A stretch of 64,000 nt of DNA from an uncultured Eubacteriales bacterium (GTDB lineage: Bacteria > Bacillota > Clostridia > Oscillospirales > Acutalibacteraceae). The position numbers and the translations under genes are program-made. Positions 34,435-43,589 of this stretch are shown here, piece after piece (the stretch's first letter is position 1; each line of letters starts with the position of its first letter). The notes beneath the pieces are model-generated. The model made no database searches. It saw nothing but the letters and a program-made list of their open reading frames with translations, and had not been told where the DNA came from. The stretch lies in contig CAKSQO010000003.1 in the NCBI GenBank assembly GCA_934486615.1, forward strand, positions 62,001 to 126,000. The letters run 5' to 3'.

Positions 34435-34467
34435 ACAAAAGAAAGACTTTTTAAGCCTTTCTTTTGT
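34435..34467 (-). terminator. terminator of secA, probably bidirectional
   Basis: An 11-bp stem ACAAAAGAAAG / CTTTCTTTTGT; on minus it is followed by TTTATG, with T-rich sequence on both sides. Confidence 0.7.
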
Positions 34468-34478
34468 CTTAATAATTC

Positions 34479-37202
34479 TTACTTCTCGTTGCGGCCGCAG
34501 CAGCGCTTGTACTTTTTGCCGCTGCCGCAGGGGCACAGGCCGTTCTTCGAGTAGCCCTTGGGCTTGCCGCTTTCGGAGCCCGAGGTGCCCTCGGAGGTCA
34601 CCTTCGCAACCTGCTCGCGCTCGACGGGAGTGCCGATGCGAATGTTGACGGTGAGCACCATCTTGGCAGTTTCCTGCTGAATGGTCTCGATCATCTTCTC
34701 GAACATATCGGCGCCGTCGTTGCGATACTCGTCAACGGGATTGTGCTGGCCGTAGGCGCGCAGGCCGATACCGCGGCGCAGCTCGTCCATGGCGTCGATG
34801 TGATCCATCCAGTTTATATCGACCGAGCGCAGCAGGATCTTGCGCTCGATGTCGCCCATAATCTCCTTGCCGTACATCTCGACACGCGCGTCGTACAACT
34901 TCTGCGCGCGCTCAAAGAGCATATCGACGATATCCTTTTCGTCCAGCTCGTCCAGCTCGCGGATGGAGTAGCGCAGGTCGTCGTCATCGGTCAGCCAGCC
35001 CTTGTAGTATTCGCGCAGGCTGTCGAAGTTCCACTCCTCGCGCTCGGTGTCGCCGATGGCGTTGGCGACGTTGACCTCGATGGAGCGGTGGATCATCTTA
35101 ATTATCGTGTCGGACAAATCCTTGCCGTCGAGCACGTCGTTGCGCTGAGCGTAGATAAGCTCGCGCTGCTTGTTCATTACGTTGTCGTACTCAAGCACGT
35201 TCTTACGCGTGGTGAAGTTGCGGTACTCGATACGCTCCTGCGCGCTTTCGATGCTGTTTGAGAGCATCTTCATCTCAAGCGGCATATTCTCGTCGACCTT
35301 GAGCCTGTCCATCATCTGATAGATGCGGTCGCCGCCGAACAGACGCATCAGATCGTCCTCCATCGAGACGTAGAAGCGCGTCTCACCGGGGTCGCCCTGA
35401 CGTCCCGCACGGCCGCGGAGCTGATTGTCGATACGGCGCGACTCGTGGCGCTCAGTGCCCAGTATGCACAGACCGCCTGCTGCGCGGACAGCCTCGGCTT
35501 CAGGCTCGATCTCGTCCTTGAACTTCTGCAGCTTTTCGGCGTAGAACTCGCGCGCAACGAGAATTTCGCTGTCGTCGGTCTCGGCGTAGCCCGTGGCTTC
35601 GCTGATTATCTCCTCGCTGAAGCCCTCCTTGCGCATGAGCGCCTTTGCGAGGAACTCCGCGTTACCGCCGAGCATGATGTCCGTGCCTCGACCCGCCATG
35701 TTCGTCGCGATGGTGACCGCGCCGCGCTTGCCTGCCTGGGCGATGATTTCGGCCTCTTTCTCATGGTACTTGGCGTTGAGCACTTCGTGCTTTATGCCGC
35801 GCTTTTTGAGCATTGAGCTGAGCAGCTCGGACTTTTCAATTGAAATTGTACCGACGAGCACGGGCTGATCCTTCTCGTGGCATTCGATAATTTTGTCGAT
35901 TACGGCGTTGAACTTGCCCTTTTCGGTCTTATAGACGATGTCGGGCAGATCCTTGCGTATGAGCGGCTTGTTGGTAGGCACTTCGATAACGTCGAGCAGG
36001 TATATCTCACGGAACTCCGTCTCCTCGGTCATAGCCGTACCGGTCATACCCGAGAGCTTGCTGTAAAGGCGGAAGTAATTCTGGAACGTGATGGTGGCGA
36101 GGGTGCGCGACTCGTGCGCGATCTTAACGCCCTCCTTGGCCTCGATCGCCTGATGCAGACCCTCGTTGAAGCGGCGGCCGAACATCAGTCGGCCCGTGAA
36201 CTCGTCGACGATGATGACCTCGCCGTCCTTGACGACGTAGTCAACGTCGATGTGCATAACGCCGTGCGCCTTTATCGCCTGATTGACGTGGTGGGCGATG
36301 GTGACGTTCTCAACGTCGTTAAGATTGTCGATGCCGAAATACTGCTCGGCCTTTTTAACGCCCGACTTGGTCAGCACCGCGGTGCGCGCCTTTTCGTCGA
36401 TGATGTAGTCGCCGTCATACTCGGCGTCGGTGTCCTCTTTCGCGTCCATCTCGCGCACCTTGCAGGGCTTGAGCTGGCGGGCGAGGCGGTCGGCTTTCTG
36501 GTAAAGGTCGCTCGAAGAGTCGCCCTGACCCGAAATGATGAGCGGCGTTCTCGCCTCGTCGATGAGTATGGAGTCGACCTCGTCGACGATTGCAAAGTTG
36601 TGGCCGCGCTGAACCTTCTGCTCCTTGTAGATCACCATATTGTCGCGCAGATAGTCAAAGCCCAGCTCGTTGTTTGTGCCGTAGGTGATGTCGGCGGCGT
36701 AGGCCTCGCGGCGCTCGTCGTTGGACATATTGTGCACGATAAGGCCGACTTTCAGCCCGAGGAAGCGGTAGACCTTGCCCATCCACTCGCTGTCGCGGCG
36801 GGCGAGGTAGTCGTTGACCGTGACGATGTGCACGCCCTTGCCCGACAGGGCGTTGAGGTAGGCGGGCAGCGTTGCGACGAGCGTTTTACCCTCGCCCGTT
36901 TTCATCTCGGCAATTCGACCCTGATGCAGGATTATACCGCCGACTATCTGGGTGGGGAAGTGCTTCATTCCGAGCACGCGCCACGACGCTTCGCGGCAGA
37001 CGGCGAACGCTTCCGGCAGCATGCTGTCGAGGCTTTCGCCTTCTGAATAGCGCTGCTTGAACTCCTCGGTCATATCGCGCAGCTCGTCGTCGGACTTCTC
37101 TTTCATTTTGTCCTCGTAAAACAGCACGCTCTCAAGGATAGGCTTTATCCTTTTAAGCTCCTTTTTGCTGTAGTTTCTGGCAAGCATTTTTACAAGATTC
37201 AT
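34479..37202 (-). CDS. secA: preprotein translocase ATPase SecA
   Basis: A 907-residue motor of the Sec pathway. NBD1 has MKTGEGKTLVATLPAYL and VDEVDSILIDEARTPLI; the preprotein cross-linking domain lies between about 225 and 370. NBD2 has TIATNMAGRGTDI and QLRGRAGRQGDPG, followed by the helical scaffold and wing domains. The zinc-binding C-terminus is CPCGSGKKYKRCCG, which binds SecB or lipids in other bacteria. A TATAAT at 37255-37250 on the minus strand is a likely -10 box with a weak -35. The N-terminus could also start at the Met five codons on. No secondary SecA is seen. Confidence 0.98.
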   Translation of the reverse strand: MNLVKMLARNYSKKELKRIKPILESVLFYEDKMKEKSDDELRDMTEEFKQRYSEGESLDSMLPEAFAVCREASWRVLGMKHFPTQIVGGIILHQGRIAEMKTGEGKTLVATLPAYLNALSGKGVHIVTVNDYLARRDSEWMGKVYRFLGLKVGLIVHNMSNDERREAYAADITYGTNNELGFDYLRDNMVIYKEQKVQRGHNFAIVDEVDSILIDEARTPLIISGQGDSSSDLYQKADRLARQLKPCKVREMDAKEDTDAEYDGDYIIDEKARTAVLTKSGVKKAEQYFGIDNLNDVENVTIAHHVNQAIKAHGVMHIDVDYVVKDGEVIIVDEFTGRLMFGRRFNEGLHQAIEAKEGVKIAHESRTLATITFQNYFRLYSKLSGMTGTAMTEETEFREIYLLDVIEVPTNKPLIRKDLPDIVYKTEKGKFNAVIDKIIECHEKDQPVLVGTISIEKSELLSSMLKKRGIKHEVLNAKYHEKEAEIIAQAGKRGAVTIATNMAGRGTDIMLGGNAEFLAKALMRKEGFSEEIISEATGYAETDDSEILVAREFYAEKLQKFKDEIEPEAEAVRAAGGLCILGTERHESRRIDNQLRGRAGRQGDPGETRFYVSMEDDLMRLFGGDRIYQMMDRLKVDENMPLEMKMLSNSIESAQERIEYRNFTTRKNVLEYDNVMNKQRELIYAQRNDVLDGKDLSDTIIKMIHRSIEVNVANAIGDTEREEWNFDSLREYYKGWLTDDDDLRYSIRELDELDEKDIVDMLFERAQKLYDARVEMYGKEIMGDIERKILLRSVDINWMDHIDAMDELRRGIGLRAYGQHNPVDEYRNDGADMFEKMIETIQQETAKMVLTVNIRIGTPVEREQVAKVTSEGTSGSESGKPKGYSKNGLCPCGSGKKYKRCCGRNEK

Positions 37203-37309
37203 ATAAAATATCTCAGCCCTTTCGCTAAGGTTTTATCGCAATTACCTCGATTATAACACACATTTGTGCAAAAACAAAGAATAAATTGTAAACAAAGTAA
37301 AAGCGGCTT

Positions 37310-37888
37310 TCACACGTCGTCGCCGTTCCATATTCCGAGCTCGCGCATTTTTGACCTTATCGACAGAAAGTCGTCGAACGCGGCGGGCTTATTGTCAGGC
37401 GCGCGCAGCAGAGCTGCGGGGTGGAAGGTGGCGGTCATATGGAATTTGCCGCGCTGTACCCACTGGCCGTGCTGCTTGGTTATGCGGTAGTTTTCGTCTA
37501 TCATTCGGCAGGCGGCCACGCGGCCGAGGCACACGATGATATCGGGGTCGATAAGCTTCACCTGACGGCGCAGAAAGCGCATGCAGCACTCGGCTTCGCC
37601 GGGCTCGGGGTCGCGGTTGTGCGGCGGGCGGCACTTGACGATGTTGGCGATGTAGACGCGCTCCCGGTCAAGCCCGATCGCCGCAAGGTACCTGTCAAGC
37701 AGCTTGCCCGCAGGGCCTACGAACGGCTCGCCGCGCAGATCCTCCTGCTCGCCCGGACCCTCGCCGACGAACATCAGCCGCGCGTGCCTGTCGCCGACGC
37801 CGAACACGACGTTCGTCCTGCCTTCCGCGAGCCTGCACGCGGTGCAGCTGCCGCACTCGGCAATAAGGCTGTTCCAGCTGTCGGTCAT
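37310..37888 (-). CDS. uracil-DNA glycosylase, family 4 (Fe-S type)
   Basis: A 192-residue DNA repair enzyme that removes uracil from DNA. Motif 1 is GEGPGEQEDLRGEPFVG; the 4Fe-4S cysteines are CTAC near residue 15, then NIVKCRPPHNRDPEP and a Cys in GEAECC. Motif 2 is TFHPAALL. The start is ATG 37888, since AAAGGAGG ends nine bases before it; the in-frame GTG at 37894 is too close to this site. It lies 107 bases upstream of secA on the same strand, possibly under separate control. Confidence 0.94.
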   Translation of the reverse strand: MTDSWNSLIAECGSCTACRLAEGRTNVVFGVGDRHARLMFVGEGPGEQEDLRGEPFVGPAGKLLDRYLAAIGLDRERVYIANIVKCRPPHNRDPEPGEAECCMRFLRRQVKLIDPDIIVCLGRVAACRMIDENYRITKQHGQWVQRGKFHMTATFHPAALLRAPDNKPAAFDDFLSIRSKMRELGIWNGDDV

Positions 37889-37964
37889 ATTCACGCGCCT
37901 CCTTTGCTTTCACATCATAATAGCAGATTTCGCACTTATTTTCAACTTTATCGAAAAAATAGTC

Positions 37965-37993
37965 TTGATTTAGGCGGGATTTGGGTTTACAAT
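37965..37993 (+). promoter_or_regulatory. SigA-type promoter of pduL
   Basis: TTGATT (37965-37970), 17 bases, TACAAT (37988-37993); transcription start about 30 bases before the start codon. Confidence 0.6.
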
Positions 37994-38026
37994 TATAGCC
38001 GACAATACAGAAAGGAAGTCTTAATA

Positions 38027-38602
38027 ATGGCTAAAACCGTTTTGGTTGAAACGTCCGCACATCATGTGCACGTCACCAAAGAACATCTTGAGATACTTTT
38101 CGGCGAGGGGTATGAGCTTACCGTTAAGAAAATGCTTTCTCAGCCCGGTCAGTATGCTGCTGAGGAGAGAGTTACCGTCGTCGGTCCGAAGAGGGAGCTT
38201 GCGAACGTCTGCATACTCGGCCCGGTGCGCAAGGCCACTCAGGTCGAGCTTAGCCTGACCGACGCACGCTCCATCGGCGTTTCCGCTCCCGTGCGCGAGT
38301 CAGGCGATGTTGCGGGCAGCGGCGCATGTAAGCTCGTCGGCCCCAAGGGAGAGGTCGAGCTGACCGAGGGCGTCATCGCCGCCAAGCGCCACATTCATAT
38401 GACCCCCGCCGACGCCGAGAGCTACGGCGTTAAGGACAGCCAGGTCGTCAGCGTAAAGATCGATTCCAACGGTCGCTCGCTCGTTTTCGGCGACGTCGTC
38501 ATTCGCGTCAGCGACAAGTACGCGCTCGCTATGCACATCGACACCGATGAGTCCAACGCTGCGGGCTGCACCCCCGGCCTTATGGGCGAGATCATCGACT
38601 GA
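38027..38602 (+). CDS. pduL: PduL-type phosphate acyltransferase
   Basis: A 191-residue enzyme with two PduL half-domains that exchanges CoA and phosphate on acetyl or propanoyl groups (phosphotransacetylase activity). Zinc-binding histidines are visible in ETSAHHVHVTKEHLEILFG, AAKRHIHMTPADA and AMHIDTDESNAAG. The N-terminal microcompartment-targeting extension of some PduL is absent, and no shell-protein genes are nearby. A metabolic role in acetate formation in place of Pta is therefore likelier than a microcompartment role. Own promoter and terminator; ATG at 38027 with AAAGGAAG. Confidence 0.92.
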   Translation: MAKTVLVETSAHHVHVTKEHLEILFGEGYELTVKKMLSQPGQYAAEERVTVVGPKRELANVCILGPVRKATQVELSLTDARSIGVSAPVRESGDVAGSGACKLVGPKGEVELTEGVIAAKRHIHMTPADAESYGVKDSQVVSVKIDSNGRSLVFGDVVIRVSDKYALAMHIDTDESNAAGCTPGLMGEIID

Positions 38603-38625
38603 GATTACCTTAAAAGCCATAAATC

Positions 38626-38659
38626 AAAAGCGTCCGCTCAAATAAGCGGACGCTTTTTT
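38626..38659 (+). terminator. bidirectional intrinsic terminator
   Basis: Perfect 13-bp stem AAAAGCGTCCGCT / AGCGGACGCTTTT with T-runs in both directions. It separates the convergent pduL and the DMT transporter gene. Confidence 0.9.
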
Positions 38660-38722
38660 GCATATTCGGTGCGGGGCTTAAGCTCAAAACGGAGCTTAAA
38701 TATGCACCTTTTTAAGCCGAAG

Positions 38723-39634
38723 TCAAACCTCTGCCAGACCCTCGGACACGCCCATAAAGACGATGCCGAGGAACACGACGAATATTATCATATAGTGCTT
38801 GAAGGACAGCTTTTCTTTCAGGAAGATGCGCGACAGCAGCACCGAGAACACGCAGTAAGACGAAATCATCGGCGCGGCGACGACGGGGTTGTCGCCGATG
38901 GCGTAGATGTAGGCGAACTGACCCGCAGTCTCGCAAAGAGCTCCCGCAAAGCGCGGGCGCTCGGCCTTGAAGCTGAGCTTATCCTTCTTGATAACGACGA
39001 CGTAGATAAACGCGAACACCGCCATAAGCAGGAAGGTGTACTCGTAAGCGATGTTGGCCGACTCCTCATTGAGCAGCCCGGAGTCGAGCAGCAGCGCGTC
39101 AAAGAACGTGCCGAGGCCGTCGATAAGGCAATAGAATATCGGGAAGAACACGGCGATGAAGCTGTTTTTATACTTCTTGTTCCTGCTGTCGGCGAGCATT
39201 TCCTGCGCCTCGGTGTCGTACTGCTTCTCAACCACGGCAAGGCCGACTACGCCCACGCATACGAGCGCGATACCCACCCAGCTGAGCGCGTCGGGCATCT
39301 GGCCGAGGAAGATAAGGCACAGCAGGCAGGCGATAGCGCCCGACGAGTTGCATATCGGCGACGAAATGCTGAGGATAACGTACCGCAGCCCGACGTAGCC
39401 GAGAATCATCGACAGAATGTAGCAGAAAGTGGCGGGCAAATAGTAGATGAAGTCCATCGGGTTGAACTTCGCGCCCATAAGCAGCTCGACAGTGGCGTGG
39501 ATACCCATGACCGTACCTACGGCAATTACTATCTTCCAGTGACTGAGCTTATCCTCGGCGGGCGAGCCTATCTTTGAAAAAAGGTCGCTGCCGCCCCAAC
39601 AAACGATTGTAATAAGTGCAAGAATGAACCACAT
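38723..39634 (-). CDS. DMT superfamily transporter (EamA)
   Basis: A 303-residue membrane protein with about ten helices in two EamA repeats. The first repeat ends near EKQYDTEAQEMLADSRNKKY, a long charged central loop, and the second starts at NSFIAVFFPIFYCLIDGLG. Substrates of this superfamily are very diverse (amino acids, nucleotide sugars, drugs), so no substrate is assigned. The start is uncertain: ATG 39634 has AGGAG at an acceptable distance, and TTG 39643 is very close to it. Last gene of the rodA-mtaB operon. Confidence 0.87.
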   Translation of the reverse strand: MWFILALITIVCWGGSDLFSKIGSPAEDKLSHWKIVIAVGTVMGIHATVELLMGAKFNPMDFIYYLPATFCYILSMILGYVGLRYVILSISSPICNSSGAIACLLCLIFLGQMPDALSWVGIALVCVGVVGLAVVEKQYDTEAQEMLADSRNKKYKNSFIAVFFPIFYCLIDGLGTFFDALLLDSGLLNEESANIAYEYTFLLMAVFAFIYVVVIKKDKLSFKAERPRFAGALCETAGQFAYIYAIGDNPVVAAPMISSYCVFSVLLSRIFLKEKLSFKHYMIIFVVFLGIVFMGVSEGLAEV

Positions 39635-39666
39635 AAATTTCAACTTCTCCTCAATAATATCAGGTT

Positions 39667-40953
39667 TTATTCGATAATTTCTCCGATCATACGGTCGTCA
39701 AGCGCCTGCGTCAGCTTGACCTGTGCGATAGCGCCGTGCATATCCCCGCCCGCCGCGCAGACGAGGGTGTAGTTCGGCGTGTAGCCGCGGTTTACGCCGT
39801 TTTCGTTCGTTTCAAACAGCACGAAAGCGGTTTGGCCGACCTGCGAGTTCAGAAAATCGTGCTCGCATTCGGCTGCGGCGGCTATCATCTTTGACGAGCG
39901 CTCGGCCTTGACAGCGCGCGTGACCTGATCGGGCATTTTGGCCGCAAAGGTCCCCTCGCGCCGCGAATAGGCGAAAACGTGGCAGCGCGCAAAGCCGACC
40001 TTTTTGACAAAGGCGACCGACTGCCCGAACTCGTTCTCGTCCTCCCCGGGGAAGCCGACCATAACGTCGGTGGTTATCGAGCTGTTTTTAAATTCGGCGC
40101 GTATCCTCTCAACAAGGTCGAGGAAGAACGCGGTGTCGTAATGCCTGTTCATACGCTTGAGCGTTGCGTCGCAGCCCGACTGCAGCGCCAGGTGGAACTG
40201 CGGGCAGAACTTCGGCTGAGCGGCCAGGCGCGCGAGCATTTCGTCGGTGAACAGATCTGGCTCGAGCGAGCCTAAACGCACGCGCTCAATGCCGTCCTCG
40301 GCGCAGGCCGCGTCGACCGCGTCGCAGAGGTTGAGCGACAGATCCTTGCCGTAGGTCGACAGATTGATGCCGACGAGCACGATCTCCCTGTGCCCGTTCG
40401 CGGCAAGGGCGCGCACCTCGCTGCTTATCTCGCTTGGAGGTTTCGACCGCACGAAACCTCTGGCGGTCGGGATAATGCAATAGGTGCAGCAGCGCTCGCA
40501 GCCGTCCTGGATTTTGATGTAGGCGCGGGTGCGCTCGGGGAATCTGTCAATGGCGGGAGTGCTGAAGCGCTCCTGCTTTGAGTGGCGCTCGATGTCGATG
40601 ACGCGCTCGCCCGTGCGCAGGCAGCTTTCGACGTTTTGCAGCAGCCGCTCGTTCGACGCGTTGCCCATAAGCACGTCGGCCGTGTCCAAAGCTGCGGTCG
40701 AGTCGGGGAAGGCCTGCGGCAGGCAGCCTGTCAGAACTATCACCGCGTGCGGCAGCGCTCTGCGCCAGCGGTGGAGCAGCTGCCGCGTTTTGCGGTCGCT
40801 CTCGGCCGTAACGGTGCACGAATTTATGACGAGCACGTCGGGCTGTGCGTCGGGCGAAACGACGTTATGCCCCGCAGCCGAGACCGAGTGCTGCATCGCC
40901 TGCGTTTCGTATTGATTGACCTTGCACCCGAGGGTGAGAAAGGCGAAATCCAT
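39667..40953 (-). CDS. mtaB: tRNA t6A37 methylthiotransferase MtaB
   Basis: A 428-residue radical-SAM enzyme that converts t6A37 to ms2t6A37 in tRNAs reading ANN codons. Motifs are FLTLGCKVNQYETQAM, NSCTVTAESDRK and TGCLPQ for one cluster and CERCCTYCIIP for the radical-SAM cluster; a C-terminal TRAM domain follows. It is distinguished from MiaB (9899) by length and by the N-terminal pattern GCKVNQYE. Its t6A substrate needs TsaB and TsaE, encoded just upstream on the opposite strand at 42350-43481. It lies 30 bases after rodA in one operon. Confidence 0.95.
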   Translation of the reverse strand: MDFAFLTLGCKVNQYETQAMQHSVSAAGHNVVSPDAQPDVLVINSCTVTAESDRKTRQLLHRWRRALPHAVIVLTGCLPQAFPDSTAALDTADVLMGNASNERLLQNVESCLRTGERVIDIERHSKQERFSTPAIDRFPERTRAYIKIQDGCERCCTYCIIPTARGFVRSKPPSEISSEVRALAANGHREIVLVGINLSTYGKDLSLNLCDAVDAACAEDGIERVRLGSLEPDLFTDEMLARLAAQPKFCPQFHLALQSGCDATLKRMNRHYDTAFFLDLVERIRAEFKNSSITTDVMVGFPGEDENEFGQSVAFVKKVGFARCHVFAYSRREGTFAAKMPDQVTRAVKAERSSKMIAAAAECEHDFLNSQVGQTAFVLFETNENGVNRGYTPNYTLVCAAGGDMHGAIAQVKLTQALDDRMIGEIIE

Positions 40954-40983
40954 AAATCAAACTCCTGATTGACTGTTAAATAC

Positions 40984-42126
40984 TTAGTAGTCGTCACGCA
41001 GATACATCTGCCTGCGGTTGCGGTGCATATATACGTTGAGCACCAATCCGATACCGATGAAGTTGGCAAGCAGGCTCGTTCCGCCCGCGCTGAAAAACGG
41101 CAGCGTAATGCCGATGACGGGCAGCAGTGAGACGCACATTCCGATGTTCATTATCGACTGCGCGGCAAGCATACCGAAAAGGCCGACGCAGATTATCATG
41201 CCCTGCTTATCCTTTGAGTGGTGCGCGACAAAAAGTATGCGCACGCAGATCGCCGCAAGCAGCAGGATTATCACAAGCAGCCCGAGCATACCCAGCTCCT
41301 CGCCCGTTGAAGCGAAGATGAAGTCGTTGTACCCCTTGGGCACGGAGCCGTTCTGGACAAAGTCGCCCTTGAGGTAGCCCTTGCCGAAGAATCCGCCGTT
41401 TGCCATAGCTATGCGGGCACGCCACTGCTGCCAGCCCTTGCCGTAAAGGTCGGCCTCGGGATTGAAAAGTATCATAAAGCGGTTGCGCTGGTCGTTGTTC
41501 ATAACAAAGAACCACACAAACGGCAGCGCCACGGCCGCAAGCGCTCCCGCAATGGCGAAGTAGCGCATTTTTATGCCGGAGGCCAGCAGCATACAGATGA
41601 AGATTATCGCTATTACAAGCGCCGTGCCGTCGTCGCCCTGAATATGTATCAGCATAACGGGGACAGCGCCGTGCAGGCACAAAAGCAGCGTGTTGCCGAA
41701 CGAAGTTACGCGCTCGCCGACGGCGGAGACGTGCTTTGCAAAGGTTATGGTGAACGCGATCTTCAGCAGCTCGCTCGGCTGAAACGACATACCCATGGGC
41801 AGCTTTATCCAAGCTTTGTCGTCCGTGCCCGCAGGGGCGTAGCCTATCACAAACGTCAGCCCCACCAGTATCAGCGCGAGCGCCGCGGGGATAAACCACC
41901 ATTTTACCAGCGTGTTATAGTCAATGAGCACCGATATGGCAACAGCTATCGAAAGGCTGACGGCGAGCGCGGCCAGCTGAACGAAAAACGCGCGCATACT
42001 GCCGGTGTATCTGGTGCTTGAAAGCACCATCAGGCAGCCGTAGAGCGACGCAAAAATACTCAGCGACAAAAGGATTTTGTCCGTCTCACGGAAATAGTCG
42101 GCAATTTTGCCCCAAAGTCTGCTCAC
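40984..42126 (-). CDS. rodA: SEDS family peptidoglycan polymerase, RodA-type
   Basis: A 380-residue protein with about ten membrane helices, of the RodA/FtsW/SpoVE family of glycosyltransferases that polymerise lipid II. Visible are KLPMGMSFQPSELLKIAF, IQGDDGTALVIAIIFICML with the Asp region and FSAGGTSLLANFIGIGLVL near the C-terminus. RodA (elongation) is favoured over FtsW/SpoVE by placement away from the mur cluster, but that is not decisive. Starts at GTG 42126 with AAGGAGG. A class B PBP partner could be the one at 48863. Confidence 0.88.
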   Translation of the reverse strand: MSRLWGKIADYFRETDKILLSLSIFASLYGCLMVLSSTRYTGSMRAFFVQLAALAVSLSIAVAISVLIDYNTLVKWWFIPAALALILVGLTFVIGYAPAGTDDKAWIKLPMGMSFQPSELLKIAFTITFAKHVSAVGERVTSFGNTLLLCLHGAVPVMLIHIQGDDGTALVIAIIFICMLLASGIKMRYFAIAGALAAVALPFVWFFVMNNDQRNRFMILFNPEADLYGKGWQQWRARIAMANGGFFGKGYLKGDFVQNGSVPKGYNDFIFASTGEELGMLGLLVIILLLAAICVRILFVAHHSKDKQGMIICVGLFGMLAAQSIMNIGMCVSLLPVIGITLPFFSAGGTSLLANFIGIGLVLNVYMHRNRRQMYLRDDY

Positions 42127-42161
42127 TTCTGCGCGCCCTCCTTAAAATCAAATGATAAACC

Positions 42162-42190
42162 ATTATACAATAAATCCGCCGCGACTGCAA
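42162..42190 (-). promoter_or_regulatory. SigA-type promoter of the rodA operon
   Basis: On the minus strand: TTGCAG (42190-42185), 17 bases, TATAAT (42167-42162). Confidence 0.7.
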
Positions 42191-42258
42191 GCGACAATAA
42201 AATTTATATGATAAACCCATAAAAGAGCGGCACTCGGTTCGACTTTTTATAAATAAGT

Positions 42259-42288
42259 TTGACAAACGGATTGAAAAACAGGTACAGT
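42259..42288 (+). promoter_or_regulatory. SigA-type promoter of the tsaE-tsaB operon
   Basis: TTGACA (42259-42264), 18 bases, TACAGT (42283-42288). Confidence 0.6.
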
Positions 42289-42349
42289 GTGTGGTAAAAT
42301 AAAAAAAATATGGGCCTGAAGCGCCCAAAACGGAGATTTTGTTTTAATT

Positions 42350-42793
42350 ATGATATACCATACCGTTTCGGCGGACGAAACGCGCGCTCTTGCCGAGCGG
42401 CTGGCTGCGGCCTTGAGCGGCGGCGTTATCGCGATGACAGGCGACCTCGGCGCGGGCAAGACGGCGTTTGTGTCGGGCCTTGCGCGGGGCTTGGGCTACT
42501 CGGGCGGAGTGTCCAGCCCGACCTTCGCCATATGCAACGAATATATCGGCGGGCGCGTGCCGCTGTACCACTTTGATATGTACCGCATAAGCGGGTGGGA
42601 GGACCTGTATTCAACGGGCTACTTCGACCTGCTCGACTCGGGCGCGCTTATTGCCGTGGAGTGGAGCGAGAATATCGAAGCCGCGCTGCCCGAAAGCTAC
42701 CTTGCGGTTTATATTCGCCGCAAATCCGACTGCGAGCGCGACATTGAAATTAAACCGATCGGAGGGTTCGGGCTTGAAAATTTTGGCGATTGA
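42350..42793 (+). CDS. tsaE: tRNA t6A37 biosynthesis ATPase TsaE
   Basis: A 147-residue P-loop ATPase required, with TsaB, TsaC/TsaC2 and TsaD, to make N6-threonylcarbamoyladenosine at tRNA position 37. Walker A is GDLGAGKTAFVSGLARGLG; further family motifs are SGGVSSPTFAICNEY and LYHFDMYRI, then IAVEWSENIEAALPE. Normal length. It overlaps tsaB by 20 bases, so the two are translationally coupled. TsaD and TsaC are not in this window. Confidence 0.95.
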   Translation: MIYHTVSADETRALAERLAAALSGGVIAMTGDLGAGKTAFVSGLARGLGYSGGVSSPTFAICNEYIGGRVPLYHFDMYRISGWEDLYSTGYFDLLDSGALIAVEWSENIEAALPESYLAVYIRRKSDCERDIEIKPIGGFGLENFGD

Positions 42794-43481
42794 GTGCTCC
42801 GAAGCTCCCGCTTCGTGCGCCGTGTTTGACGACGAAAGCGGGCTGACTCTCTGCGAGAGCTTCGCCTCGGTGGGTCTGACGCACAGCCGCACGCTTATGC
42901 CGATGGTCGGCTCCATGCTCAAAAACGCCGAGCTTGACCTTAAAAGCATCGACCGCTTTGCCGTGTCGGTCGGGCCCGGCTCGTTCACGGGGCTGCGCAT
43001 AGGCATCGCCGCCGTCAAGGGCATGGCGCTCGGCACGGGCAAGGAGTGCGTCGGCGTTTCAACGCTGCACGCGGCGGCGCTCGGCGCAGTGGGGCTTAAA
43101 GGCATCATCTGCCCCGTGATGGACGCGCGGTGCAATCAGGTCTATAACGCGCTGTTTTACTGCGACGGCGCTTCGCTCAGGCGCATATGCGACGACCGCG
43201 CGCTTATGATCGACGAGCTCGGGCGCGACCTTGAAAGCAAAGCCGCCGAGTACGCGGGCGAGGATATAATTGTAACAGGCAACGCGGCCGACCTTGTTGT
43301 GGGCCGCCTTAAAGGCGTGCCGAATTTGAAGGCCGCGCCGCGCCACGTCAGAAGTCAGCGCGCGTCATACGTCGCGGCGATAAGCGGCGGGTATGAGAGC
43401 GCTTCGGGCGATAAGCTGCTGCCGACCTATCTGCGCCTGCCGCAGGCCGAGCGTGAGCTTAAAAAGCGCACGCAGGGCTGA
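42774..43481 (+). CDS. tsaB: tRNA t6A37 biosynthesis protein TsaB
   Basis: A 235-residue ASKHA-fold protein, inactive paralogue and partner of TsaD in t6A formation. Opening segment KILAIECSEAPASCAVFDDE, then VGLTHSRTLMPMV and VSVGPGSFTGLRIGIAAVKG. The start is TTG 42774 with GGAGGG seven bases upstream, inside tsaE. The C-terminal part ends LPTYLRLPQAERELKKR. An rimI gene, often next in this operon, is not present; upp follows after 108 bases. Confidence 0.94.
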   Translation: MKILAIECSEAPASCAVFDDESGLTLCESFASVGLTHSRTLMPMVGSMLKNAELDLKSIDRFAVSVGPGSFTGLRIGIAAVKGMALGTGKECVGVSTLHAAALGAVGLKGIICPVMDARCNQVYNALFYCDGASLRRICDDRALMIDELGRDLESKAAEYAGEDIIVTGNAADLVVGRLKGVPNLKAAPRHVRSQRASYVAAISGGYESASGDKLLPTYLRLPQAERELKKRTQG

Positions 43482-43589
43482 TTCCAACGCGAACGGGCGG
43501 CCTGCGGCAAAAGCGCCGCCGAAAGCGCCGCCGACTGAATATGCTTTAAATTTTTCGCCGTTTAAAAGCGGCAGAATGGAGATATAAAA

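Noticed and set aside
35877..37046. 389-codon plus-strand frame across secA
   Set aside because: Shadow of secA; Val/Leu/Asp-rich composition typical of reverse-complement frames in this genome.
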